DNA of 64,000 bases from Acidobacteriota bacterium (GCA_039030395.1 JBCCEF010000010.1:109343-173342); one strand, 5' to 3'. Shown: positions 29,101 through 38,223, numbered from the stretch's first letter. A program made the numbers and translations. The notes: generated from the sequence alone by a model not told the origin.

Positions 29101-30341
29101 GTCGTGTAGCTGGCCGGAGCGTCGCCGAAGTCGTAGGCACAGAGCACGAAGTCGGCGATGCCGATGAACTGGTCGGCGGCGAAGTTGGGGAAGTCGCCGG
29201 AGAAGTACTCGAGGGTGAGCTCGCTCAGCGGCCCGGCGATAAAGAAGCGCGGGTTGTTGGTGGTCGCCGTCGGGGCGGCGGTGACGTCGCCCTCCCAGAT
29301 CTCGCCCACCAGGTCCGGGTCGGTACCGGCGTCGGCGTCCTGGGTCTGGTAGGGGATGAGGTCGCCGTTGGCGTCCCTTGGCCGGATGCGGACCAGGTCT
29401 TCGAAGCCGCCGTCTCCGTCGTTGGCGCCGGTCAGGAAGTCGACGTCGAGCAGGTCGAAGGTCAGGTCGCGGATCGGGGGATCAAATGTGAACACCGCCA
29501 CCTGGCCGCCGCTCTCGTCGCCGTTGGTGTCCGGCGCCACCGCCGCTCCGACATCGAAGCCAAACCCGTAGTAGCCGGCATGGCCGCCCTGGGAGGATGT
29601 CCGGGTGACGAAGGCCCGATCGGCGATGGCGTAACCGAAGTAGTCGGTTGCTGAGGTTTCGGTCAGGGTGATGTCCGAGAAGGTCGCCGAGGTGAAGGCC
29701 GCGATGTCGCCGTTGGTTCCCCAGTCGTAGGTGGTGGTGGTACTGCACGCCGTCGGTTGGGTGGTGCTCTCCTGGAGAACCAGGCGGGACGACAGGAAAG
29801 TGCCGTCGTCGGCGGCGAAGTCGTCACATAAGTACAGCGTCCAGGTGCCGTTCGAGGATTCACCGGCGAAGGCGGCCAAGCCGTTGGCGTCCACCTCTCG
29901 GTGGTAGAAGGGCGCCCCGGTGTTGTCGCCATCGCCATCGTCGACGGCGGTGACCTCGGCGTTCGGCGCGAACAGTACGTCGAGGTTGTCGTCGGGGTCG
30001 GCGGCGGTGTTGTTGAGGACCGTCGCGCGAGTGCCGGCCGGCGATTCGAGAACCGCCACCACATCTTCCCGAAAGGTGTGCGTATAGCGCAGGCCGAGGG
30101 CGACCCCGGCGAGGGTGAAGGTGTCCGCTACCGTGAAGGTGCGGGTGAGCGCCGGACCCGGTGGACAGTTGACCGTTGGATTGTCGTCCACGGTGGCGCT
30201 GGTGAAGGGAATCGTGCCGGTGGTGGTGTTGTCATAGGTCCGGATGACGGTCTGCCCTTGCACCGAGCTGGCGAGGAAAGCGAAGGCGAGCAACGCGATG
30301 GTGCAGATGAACCTTCGAGGAACCGCAAGCAAAGTCCACAT
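26142..30341 (-). CDS. Secreted multidomain C25 (gingipain-type) cysteine peptidase
   Basis: 1399 residues. Signal peptide (RRFICTIALLAFAFLASSVQG, mature from about 30), then a proprotein-convertase P-type domain (about 31-170, with FREDVVAVLESPAGTRATVL and SSNGTWTLYLCDDFAADDGTF). A GEVED-type region follows (YDFGDAPASY near 402 to DDGEVEDYRVTI near 574), then beta-rich linkers and a C25 domain from about 1050. The catalytic pair is visible: His1269 in YIGHSGPTAW and Cys1302 in WGCW, 33 residues apart as I recall for gingipain R (211/244). No T9SS sorting domain follows. AGGAGG lies seven bases before ATG 30341. Several Asp/Gly-rich turns suggest calcium sites. Confidence 0.88.
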   Translation of the reverse strand: MWTLLAVPRRFICTIALLAFAFLASSVQGQTVIRTYDNTTTGTIPFTSATVDDNPTVNCPPGPALTRTFTVADTFTLAGVALGLRYTHTFREDVVAVLESPAGTRATVLNNTAADPDDNLDVLFAPNAEVTAVDDGDGDNTGAPFYHREVDANGLAAFAGESSNGTWTLYLCDDFAADDGTFLSSRLVLQESTTQPTACSTTTTYDWGTNGDIAAFTSATFSDITLTETSATDYFGYAIADRAFVTRTSSQGGHAGYYGFGFDVGAAVAPDTNGDESGGQVAVFTFDPPIRDLTFDLLDVDFLTGANDGDGGFEDLVRIRPRDANGDLIPYQTQDADAGTDPDLVGEIWEGDVTAAPTATTNNPRFFIAGPLSELTLEYFSGDFPNFAADQFIGIADFVLCAYDFGDAPASYTTALAGGARHVLGDRELYLGATPPDGEGDGQPVAAGTDNNGANGDGLDEDGVAAFPPASTADGVYIVPVTATNNSGAAANLCGWFDSGQDGAFDSDEAVCVTVPAAGSNAACTDTGGGVFNCLLTFTVPVADRANSGDFYFRFRVTTDSLGTGEPTGRKDDGEVEDYRVTISSLPVTLAAFASDRGGTLTTFEWQTETETGNVGFHLYDENGNRLDPALIPAAGLDRLEPTLYRFETSAPVSDWVFLAEVGHTGKESWFGPFEIGQSYGEKVHPRPIDWAAVRSGAENAVRAGSRKASEKRAELRLSETGIYRVTFEDLHRAGVDLSGVPASDLAVWSARDGAVPRRVDGGSSFGPGSSIVFWGEAIDDSLYTDTNVYFVGQEPRRARVLPRLRGVPHPRRPTEEASERVAIERQRQYSFASPNGDPWFETALLARRAPAEATFELPVDSLVPNRRATLEVDLWGVTDWPGDALDHHLVLSFNGEVVAEDRFDGLRARRYEIPLSPGSVREGANLLTVALPGDTGFDFDLIHIDGYALRYRRNLRARQDLLRLESAPDSAGEALAVSGFSSPDIEVFTWQDGELAQLVGVRIEAALDGHRVVFGNSRGSRQEFLAISPRTFKTPAVTAARSAVDDLLTGRADWIAIAHPAFLADPAGTGLNDLLAARQGEGLDTKVVDVFDLYQEYTGGVVDPAAIERYLTEAVPALGVRYVLLIGGDTYDYLDHLGLGSLSFIPTPYRRTDALVTFAPVDSVYGDLDGDGVPEIPVGRLPVRSEEELATVLAKTLAYPQTPAGALLAADSEPSGAFADATDRTAGRLPTDWPTERVLLDDQAVGEARTRLLDGLDAGPALVTYIGHSGPTAWTFDGLFRAADLDHLENQWPMVVAQWGCWNTYHVAPRFDTLGHRFLLAGGQGAAAVLGAATLTESGVERDLAPFLVEQLFQKPGRTVGEALILAKRELAARRPGQADILLGWTLLGDPALSVGDR

Positions 30342-30352
30342 GAGAATCCCTC

Positions 30353-30475
30353 CTAGGATCGAAACACCAAGGGATTTCCGCTCTCGCCGACGCCGGCCGA
30401 CGGTCCGAGAGTGAGGGAACGGATGTCGCCGTGGCGCAGCAGACAGGCCTCTCGCTGACTTCGTCCCGAGGCCAT
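30353..30475 (-). CDS. Candidate lasso-type precursor nested in the PqqD-like gene
   Basis: The last 40 codons of the PqqD-like gene, read from an in-frame internal ATG (30475). GAGGTGA lies about eight bases upstream of it. The putative leader is 23 residues ending SLTL, and the putative core is GPSAGVGESGNPLVFRS. Features matching known lasso precursors: Thr at -2, Gly at core position 1, Glu at core position 8 (an eight-residue ring), bulky Phe and Arg in the tail, and a C-terminal Ser beside an HprK-like kinase. It may instead act as a cis-fused substrate, or be only a PqqD tail. No homologue search was possible. Confidence 0.4.
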   Translation of the reverse strand: MASGRSQREACLLRHGDIRSLTLGPSAGVGESGNPLVFRS

Positions 30476-30805
30476 GAAGCGCGTCACCTCGTCTCCTTCG
30501 AGCCAGGGCCTTGCCGGCGAATCCTCGGGCGGGTAGGCGGACGGCGGCAAGGCACCGGAAAGGAGGCCCGCTCGCTCGAGACACTGGAGGAATTTCTCCA
30601 CCTCGGCGCGGTCGACCGTGCCCTCTAGGGCCGCTTCGGCGACGCCGGCTTCGCCCGTCCACAGGCCATCCCACAGGCGAGCCGCCAGGCCGACAAAACC
30701 GAAAAAGGAGCCCGATTCGAGATCCAGAACCACCCGTTCGTCCACCCCAAGCTGCTGCACCAAGAGATCCGCTCGAGGCCGAGGAGCTGAAGCCGGTATT
30801 TTCAT
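30353..30805 (-). CDS. PqqD-like peptide-binding protein with C-terminal extension
   Basis: 150 residues. Residues about 10-80 match the PqqD (RRE) fold: DLLVQQLGVDERVVLDLESGSFFGFVGLAARLWDGL followed by helices ending FLQCLERAGLL. PqqD-like domains bind RiPP leader peptides and are the B1 component of lasso systems. A Pro-rich linker leads to an unusual 40-45-residue tail that resembles a lasso precursor (described separately). ATG 30805 overlaps the upstream kinase stop (ATGA), and the C25 gene starts 11 bases after its stop. Confidence 0.8.
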   Translation of the reverse strand: MKIPASAPRPRADLLVQQLGVDERVVLDLESGSFFGFVGLAARLWDGLWTGEAGVAEAALEGTVDRAEVEKFLQCLERAGLLSGALPPSAYPPEDSPARPWLEGDEVTRFMASGRSQREACLLRHGDIRSLTLGPSAGVGESGNPLVFRS

Positions 30806-31725
30806 GAAGCCTCCAAGTAAGCCTGATCGAGACAGTCCGGGCGATGGGGATAGATCCACCGCGACACCAGGACTTCCGGTTGTTGGACCACCTCGCACAG
30901 CGTTGAGAACCAAACCCGGCTCAATTCGAAGCTGAGCAACGACCACGGCACCGTAGCTAGCAAGAGGGCCGAAAGGGCGGCGGCGGGCGGGAGTTGCATG
31001 GTGCGGAGGTCTCCTCCTGCTCGACCCTCCGGTTTGAGGACGTAGGCTCGCCGCAGGGCGAATGGCCGTTCCCCGGCAGCAACTCCGGCGGGCCGCGGCG
31101 GAGTTGCCGAGACCTTGAGCTGTGGAAAATCAACTAGCGCCTCGAGGTCGCCGTGGGGAGTTTGCCGGAAGGGCAGCAGGTCGTCCGCCAGGCGGCGCCA
31201 ACCGCGGCGGGCGAAGCTCGCCGCAAGGGTCGACTTGCCCGCCCCGCTCTCGCCGAGAAACAGGACCATCTCGTCATTGCGGAAGACCGCGCTCGTGTGC
31301 AGGCAGAAGACCCCGTGAAGGGCCAAGGTCAAGAGCAAGGGAGGTCCCAGGAAAGCGGCTTCGAGGCTGCGCTCTTGGGCTCCGGGTTCGGGACCCAGCA
31401 GGGAGGTTTCGGCGGCGCCCCTTCGGCCGGTGAAGGAACCGACCCCTTCGATCCACAACTCGAAGGACCGGCGGGATGTCCAGCGAGCCCGGCAGTGGCG
31501 AAGGCGTCCGTCGACCAGACCCATACACGCTCGCTCCTCGGGGCTCGGCGAGATGTCACCTCGACCTAGAGGCGCCGTTTCCCTGGTGGCTGGCCGCGCT
31601 TCATCTCCCCTGGCAAGGGACGGCAGTTCCAGGTTGCTTCGAAAAGCGACTCCCGCAACTTCGTATCTCAAGTGAGGAGATCCCCATGGGATAGACTTCA
31701 TGTTAGCAATCATAGCGTAAGGCAT
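30802..31725 (-). CDS. HPr kinase-like protein
   Basis: 307 residues. The C-terminal half has an HprK-type P-loop, FLGESGAGKSTLAASFARRGWRRLADDLLPF (split at about 178-210), where the second half carries the acidic metal site. The N-terminal half is variable. HprK-related kinases occur in lasso and PqqD-linked gene sets, where a characterised member phosphorylates the precursor's C-terminal Ser. First gene of the leftward operon. The start is uncertain: ATG 31725, 31713 and 31701 all lack a clear Shine-Dalgarno. A start-stop element lies just upstream. Confidence 0.8.
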   Translation of the reverse strand: MPYAMIANMKSIPWGSPHLRYEVAGVAFRSNLELPSLARGDEARPATRETAPLGRGDISPSPEERACMGLVDGRLRHCRARWTSRRSFELWIEGVGSFTGRRGAAETSLLGPEPGAQERSLEAAFLGPPLLLTLALHGVFCLHTSAVFRNDEMVLFLGESGAGKSTLAASFARRGWRRLADDLLPFRQTPHGDLEALVDFPQLKVSATPPRPAGVAAGERPFALRRAYVLKPEGRAGGDLRTMQLPPAAALSALLLATVPWSLLSFELSRVWFSTLCEVVQQPEVLVSRWIYPHRPDCLDQAYLEAS

Positions 31726-31750
31726 TAAAAATAGAACTACTAGAGAAAGC

Positions 31751-31769
31751 TTACATACTCACCTCCATC
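31751..31769 (-). promoter_or_regulatory. Start-stop mini-ORF before the kinase operon
   Basis: On the minus strand a strong Shine-Dalgarno, GGAGGTGA (31766-31759), is followed within a few bases by ATG TAA (31756-31751). An in-frame upstream ATG gives the five-codon peptide MEVSM. It sits 25 bases before the first possible kinase start. Such a site could trap initiating ribosomes and tune the operon, or be chance. Confidence 0.35.
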
Positions 31770-31787
31770 GTTCGGCTATACTACCGC

Positions 31788-31864
31788 GGGCCGTTAGCTC
31801 AGCCAGGTAGAGCACCGGACTTTTAATCCGATGGTCGTGGGTTCGATTCCCTCACGGCCCACCA
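31788..31864 (+). tRNA. tRNA-Lys (TTT)
   Basis: Cloverleaf: acceptor GGGCCGT/ACGGCCC, D arm GCTC/GAGC, anticodon loop CTTTTAA with anticodon TTT, T arm GTGGG-TTCGATT-CCCTC, discriminator A and encoded CCA. The first anticodon-stem pair (27/43) is a C-A mismatch. A TATACT -10-like hexamer lies at 31777-31782. Confidence 0.95.
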
Positions 31865-31924
31865 TCGCCGGATCGTCGCATCGAGTTCTCAAAACCACCG
31901 CCGGGCAGGCGCTGGACTGCTTCG

Positions 31925-31933
31925 TGTTACAAT
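31925..31933 (+). promoter_or_regulatory. Possible extended -10 promoter for the peptide gene
   Basis: TGTTACAAT at 31925-31933 gives an extended -10 (TG-N-TACAAT) without a good -35. It lies 77 bases upstream of the 61-residue peptide gene and downstream of tRNA-Lys, in a locally AT-richer stretch. Confidence 0.4.
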
Positions 31934-32009
31934 TAAGAAGTCCATTTTCCGCCCCAGGGAGGCAATTCTCTTGGGCATTCTGCGGGTATTTATGGGTAGG
32001 AGAGAGGCT

Positions 32010-32195
32010 ATGGAATCCCACGTTGACCGACTCGAAGCGGCGGGTGTGATGAACGCACAGGTTCTCACCGACAAGGAGAAATCGCTGATCAACGACCTGT
32101 CCGATCAGGAGGTGGAGACCCTCATCAACATTCATCGCAAGCTCGGCCCTCTGGTCAAGGGGCGAGATGACGCCCAGCCAGCGATTCCGATCTAG
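32010..32195 (+). CDS. 61-residue peptide resembling the aroma-sacti cluster domain
   Basis: Small acidic-helical protein starting MESHVDRLEAAGVMNAQVL, followed by LTDKEKSLINDLSDQEVETL and INIHRKLGPLV, then a short tail KGRDDAQPAIPI. The pattern (L-x-x-AGV, then I-x-x-LS-x-x-EV-x-x-LI-x-x-x-x-KL) matches my memory of the small family named for aroma-sacti clusters, suspected RiPP-associated peptides. AGGAGAGAGG precedes ATG 32010. TTG 31971, with GGGAGG upstream, would add 13 residues. The gene for a di-iron-type protein follows after 108 bases. Confidence 0.65.
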   Translation: MESHVDRLEAAGVMNAQVLTDKEKSLINDLSDQEVETLINIHRKLGPLVKGRDDAQPAIPI

Positions 32196-33009
32196 CGAAC
32201 TCGGAACTCCGTTTTCACCGCTGCAGCTCTCGCCGGCGCTCAGCCCGGAGAGGATGCTCTCGGTAGTCGTCGCCCTGTCGTCGTTTGTTTAGGTTCGCGT
32301 CGAGTGGACGTATTGTCTCTTGGGGAGATCGACTTGAATCAGGAGGAAGCATCCATCGACCGAAGTGCGGCGCATGGAGCGGTGCTGCGGCAAAAGATCC
32401 GCCTCGCCGAACCTTGGCTGGCGGCGGTGACCGAGGAATTCTGGAACCACCCGGACCTCAAGCAGATGCTGCCGGAGTTCTTCGCGCGGGTTTACGCCTC
32501 TTCGACGTCGAGCATCGAAGCGATGCGCGTCGCTCTCGAGCGGAGCGAGGTTCTGGCGGCGCGCGGCGATTCCATCGCCGCAGTGCTCGCGACCTACCTG
32601 GAAAAGCACATCGAGGAAGAGGTAGAGCATCCGGAGTGGTTGCTGGCGGATCTGGCGGTGCTGGGCTACGATGAGCCGGCCGTTCGGGAGCGTTTTCGCT
32701 CTGCCGCCATCGCCTCCCTCATCGGCCCTCAGCTCTACTGGATTCGGCACGTCCATCCGCTGGCCCTGCTCGGCTTTTTCGCCGTGCTGGAGGGCCTCCC
32801 ACCCACCCTGGAGCACATGGACGAGGTCGAGGAACGGACCGGTTATCCGCGCTCCGCCTTTCGCATGATGCGGTCCCACGCCACCCTCGACCTCGAGCAT
32901 GCAGATGAGCTTTTCGACCTGCTTGACTCCTTGCCCTTGTCCTCGGACCAGGGGTCGCTGCTCGCGATGAGTTCCTTCACCACCCTGGAGAGAGTCTGCG
33001 GAGTGTTCC

Positions 33010-35358
<2,349 letters not shown>

Positions 35359-35361
<3 letters not shown>

Positions 35362-35401
35362 AAGGCTGCTGAGACGCCGCTTCCGTCTCTTCGCTGCCGC
35401 T
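35359..35401 (+). terminator. Hairpin and repeat B fragment between convergent genes
   Basis: Begins at the kinase stop (CTAGAAGGCTGCTGAGA resembles the left end of family B) and contains GAGACG (35371-35376) / CGTCTC (35384-35389) with a 7-base loop. It could end transcription from both sides; there is no U-tract. Confidence 0.45.
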
Positions 35402-35963
35402 AGAAACTCTCCCTGTTACGACGCCGATCCCCCTCCGCCGCCCTTTTCGCCTGTTGCAGGTGCAGATAGCGCAGCAGCTTGTGAAAGCCGCCGAGCATTT
35501 CCGTCATCGCCAGCTCTTCGGCCGGCGGTAGCGGGGCCTGCACTCCGAGCACTCGATACACGTCCGTTCCTTCCGCCACGCCGCGTGCCGGCAGGTGCCG
35601 GGGATAGGCCGTCGACGGCCCAAGATCGGACCGAGTGCCGGACAGGAGATGGTGGTCCCGCTGCTCCGCCAACAGCGCCCGGTGGAGATCCGCCAGGTCG
35701 GCGCCGAGGGCATCGAGAAGCTGCGACAGGGTATTGAGCGAAGGTCGTCGCTTGGACGTTTCGTACGCTGAGAGCATCGCCTTGGTGATTCCCGCTTCAC
35801 GAGCCATTTCAAACTGCTTGAAGCCGCGATGTACCCGCAGTCGGCGCAGGGCCTTGCCGATGCCTTCGAAGTGAGAGGGCTCCGGATGAGCTTCGCCGGC
35901 CCCTCGGGCTTCCGCCGTCCCTTCGGTGCCGGATTTCGGTGGATCTGTCGGCCTCTGTCCCAT
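35400..35963 (-). CDS. XRE-family transcriptional regulator
   Basis: 187 residues. A disordered N-terminal arm (about 35 residues) precedes a helix-turn-helix at about 35-90: IGKALRRLRVHRGFKQFEMAREAGITKAMLSAYETSKRRPSLNTLSQLLDALG. The C-terminal part is unassigned. AGGAG lies seven bases before ATG 35963. It converges on the kinase gene. A strong promoter about 310 bases upstream (36275-36303) has TTACGC repeats, and repeat A2 falls in the leader, so autoregulation is plausible. Confidence 0.85.
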   Translation of the reverse strand: MGQRPTDPPKSGTEGTAEARGAGEAHPEPSHFEGIGKALRRLRVHRGFKQFEMAREAGITKAMLSAYETSKRRPSLNTLSQLLDALGADLADLHRALLAEQRDHHLLSGTRSDLGPSTAYPRHLPARGVAEGTDVYRVLGVQAPLPPAEELAMTEMLGGFHKLLRYLHLQQAKRAAEGDRRRNRESF

Positions 35964-35994
35964 GCTGATTCTCCTGATGTCTCTCTCCCGCTCT

Positions 35995-36174
35995 AGCCTG
36001 CCTTTCTCACCGGCAACCTTCTGCGAGTCCGTATGCCACCGAATCTGCTGCGTTATCCGCGGAACCTGCTTCTCGACGTACTGAAAGTACGCCTTCGGCG
36101 CAGAACCCACGGATGCCTTGCATCTTCAGCGACCTACGGCCTCTCGTTACGGTCGCCGGTGAGAAATCCAGGCT
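35995..36174 (+). repeat. Dispersed repeat family A, copy 2
   Basis: 180 bp, the same length as copy 1. Terminal inverted repeats of 24 bases (35995-36018 and 36151-36174) agree at about 21 positions, including TTTCTCACCGGC. Most internal blocks are shared with copy 1, among them TGCCTTGCATCTTCAGCGAC. It lies in the 5' leader of the XRE regulator gene. Confidence 0.85.
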
Positions 36175-36274
36175 AGCGGGATGGTGGGGAGGCCTTTTCC
36201 GTGTTCGATCTTGCGAATCGGGACTCGGGGCTGGTTTCAGAGGCTGGTCGCCCACCGTGTTCTCGACTGTCTGA

Positions 36275-36303
36275 ATTGTAGGCGTAAACAAGGCGTAAGT
36301 CAA
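36275..36303 (-). promoter_or_regulatory. Strong promoter with TTACGC repeats, probably for the XRE gene
   Basis: On the minus strand: TTGACT (36303-36298), 17-base spacer, TACAAT (36280-36275). Two TTACGC motifs lie within the promoter (36298-36293 and 36287-36282) and a third just upstream (36311-36306), spaced 11 and 13 bases. The arrangement looks like an operator overlapping the promoter. Confidence 0.6.
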
Positions 36304-36345
36304 GAGCGTAAACGAGCGGAAAACTCGGTTCCCCGCGAACCTCCA

Positions 36346-37098
36346 TCAGCGGGTGTCGAGAAGGACCGCGGCGATGCGGCGGCGTAGCTCGCCGCCGCCT
36401 TCTTCGGTCTGTAGAAAGAAGTGGTCGCCGGGGAAGAGGCGGGTCTGGAAGGGCCCGGTGGTGTGCTGTCCCCAGGCTTTGAGGTCGGCGGCTTCGACGT
36501 CCGGATCCTCAACCCCGCCGTAGGCCGTCAAGGGAATGTCCAGAGGCGGTTCCGATCGGCACTCATAGCGCTCGTTGACGGCGAAGTCGGCGCGTAGCAG
36601 AGGCTCTAGGAGTTCCATCAACTCCGGGTGCTGAAGCACCGCTTCGGGGGTGCCGTTGAGGCGTCGGAGGCGGTTTCGGAACTCGGCGTCCGGTAGGGCG
36701 TAGATCGGCGGCTCACGCAGCGGCTGATGTGGTGCACGGTGGGCGGACATGAACAGGTGCCGGGGTGCCGGCAGGCCTTCGCGGCGCAGCCAGCGGGCCA
36801 ATTCGAAGGCGATCAGGCTCCCCATGCTGTGCCCGAAGAAGGCGAAGGGCAGATCCCGGAACCAGTCGCGGTGACTCTCGGCGAAGCTTTCGACCAGTGG
36901 ATCGAGGGCGTCGAAGGGTATTTCCTGGATGCGGTTCTCTCGTCCCGGAAGCTGCACCGGACAGAGGTCGACCTCCGGTGGAAAGTCGTCCGGCCAGCGG
37001 CGGTAGGTGGAAGCTCCGCCGCCGGCGAAGGGAAAGCAGAACAGACGCAGCCGGGCCGAAGGCCGGGACCGGCGGTAGGTGATCCAGGAAGGGCTCAT
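36346..37098 (-). CDS. Type II thioesterase (GrsT/SrfAD-like)
   Basis: 250-residue alpha/beta hydrolase. LFCFPFAGGGASTYRRW at the N-terminus, nucleophile elbow FGHSMGSLIAFELARWL with the catalytic Ser near residue 93, Asp in the GVEDPDV region, and FPGDHFFL supplying the catalytic His. These enzymes clear stalled acyl groups from NRPS/PKS carrier domains. No NRPS or PKS gene is in the window, so the partner is elsewhere. It lies just downstream of epmB on the same strand (5 bases), an unexpected pairing. Confidence 0.88.
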   Translation of the reverse strand: MSPSWITYRRSRPSARLRLFCFPFAGGGASTYRRWPDDFPPEVDLCPVQLPGRENRIQEIPFDALDPLVESFAESHRDWFRDLPFAFFGHSMGSLIAFELARWLRREGLPAPRHLFMSAHRAPHQPLREPPIYALPDAEFRNRLRRLNGTPEAVLQHPELMELLEPLLRADFAVNERYECRSEPPLDIPLTAYGGVEDPDVEAADLKAWGQHTTGPFQTRLFPGDHFFLQTEEGGGELRRRIAAVLLDTR

Positions 37099-37103
37099 GA
37101 GAA

Positions 37104-38162
37104 TCAGGACTCCTGCAGGAAAGCTCGATGGAGGTCAACGGGTACTTTGGTCCGGGCGCCGGGTACTTCGCGCACCAGCCGCGGCACCAAGTAACCCGGC
37201 AATCGCGCCGCCATCGCGGCGACCAGGCCTTGGCCTTCGGCCTCCGGGACGTCGAAATGTGCCGCCCCGTCCACCGGATCGAGCAGATGCAAATAGTAGG
37301 GCAGGACGCCGCTCTCAAAAAGCCTCTCGGACAGCTCACTCAAGGTGTCGGTGTGGTCGTTGACGCCGCGCAGGAGGACCGATTGATTGAGGAGCGTGAT
37401 TCCCCGTTGCCGAACGCCCTGAAGGGCTTGGGACACCTCATCGTCGATCTCCCGCGGGTGGTTGGCGTGGATCACCACCACCGGTTGCAGGCGCCGGTCT
37501 GCTCCGGCCAGCCAGTCGAGGAGGGCGTCGTCCACTCGCTCCGGTAATACCACCGGTAGCCGGGTGTGGACGCGCAACCGTTGGAGGTGAGGGATGGCGG
37601 CCAATTCTTCGGCCAGGTCGGCCAACCGCTCGTCCGGCAGCGACAGGGGGTCGCCGCCGGAGAGAATCACTTCGTGGATGGAAGGGTCGCCGGCGAGGTA
37701 GGCGACCGCCTCTTTCCAGGCGGCGCGTCCGATGCCGTGTTCGACATAGGGGAAGTGGCGCCGGAAGCAGTAGCGACAGTGGACGGCACAGGCCCCGGTC
37801 AGGGTCAACAGGGCGCGGTGGCGGTATTTGTGGAGCACTCCCGGGGCGGGACCGGAACCGATTTCGGCCAACGGGTCTTGGCCGTAGCCCGGCGCCGCGT
37901 GGTGTTCCCTCCGCACCGGCAGCACCTGGAGAAGCAGGGGATCCCGCGGGTTGCCCGCTTCCATGCGATCGACGAATCCACGCGGCACGCGCAGGGGAAA
38001 CCCCGCATCCTTCGCCGCCAGGCCGACGTCCTCCGGCGACAGATCGAGCAGGGCGCACAGCTCCACCGGATCGGATACCGCCTCGGCGAGCAGGCGGCGC
38101 CAGCGGGGGAGCCGGTGCGGCCGGAGATTGGAGGTTGGGCGAGGTGTCCTTCGCGGTATCAT
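37104..38162 (-). CDS. epmB: EF-P lysine 2,3-aminomutase EpmB
   Basis: Radical SAM/PLP enzyme converting alpha-lysine to beta-lysine for attachment to elongation factor P. The cluster motif [15 protein letters not shown] (CxxxCxxC, Cys at about 124, 128 and 131) and the SAM block [10 protein letters not shown] are clear. The C-terminal [19 protein letters not shown] carries the zinc/PLP region of the KamA family. 352 residues. It is divergent from efp, which is its substrate gene, with 61 bases between. The ligase gene epmA is not in the window. Confidence 0.93.
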   Translation of the reverse strand: MIPRRTPRPTSNLRPHRLPRWRRLLAEAVSDPVELCALLDLSPEDVGLAAKDAGFPLRVPRGFVDRMEAGNPRDPLLLQVLPVRREHHAAPGYGQDPLAEIGSGPAPGVLHKYRHRALLTLTGACAVHCRYCFRRHFPYVEHGIGRAAWKEAVAYLAGDPSIHEVILSGGDPLSLPDERLADLAEELAAIPHLQRLRVHTRLPVVLPERVDDALLDWLAGADRRLQPVVVIHANHPREIDDEVSQALQGVRQRGITLLNQSVLLRGVNDHTDTLSELSERLFESGVLPYYLHLLDPVDGAAHFDVPEAEGQGLVAAMAARLPGYLVPRLVREVPGARTKVPVDLHRAFLQES

Positions 38163-38223
38163 CGGCAGAAAGTACCCTTTCGACTCAATCCTTTCAAGAT
38201 CGTTTCTAGTAGGCGAGGAGAGT

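Noticed and set aside
32196-32303. A further small gene or terminator between the 61-residue peptide and the di-iron protein.
   Set aside because: The 108 bases contain no credible ORF and only weak stem-loops.
36007-36303. Minus-strand ORF of 98 codons upstream of the XRE gene.
   Set aside because: It runs through repeat A2 and starts within the -35 of the promoter, so it cannot be read from that transcript.
36346-37098. Presence of an NRPS/PKS cluster, suggested by the type II thioesterase.
   Set aside because: No carrier, adenylation or ketosynthase domains occur anywhere in the window.
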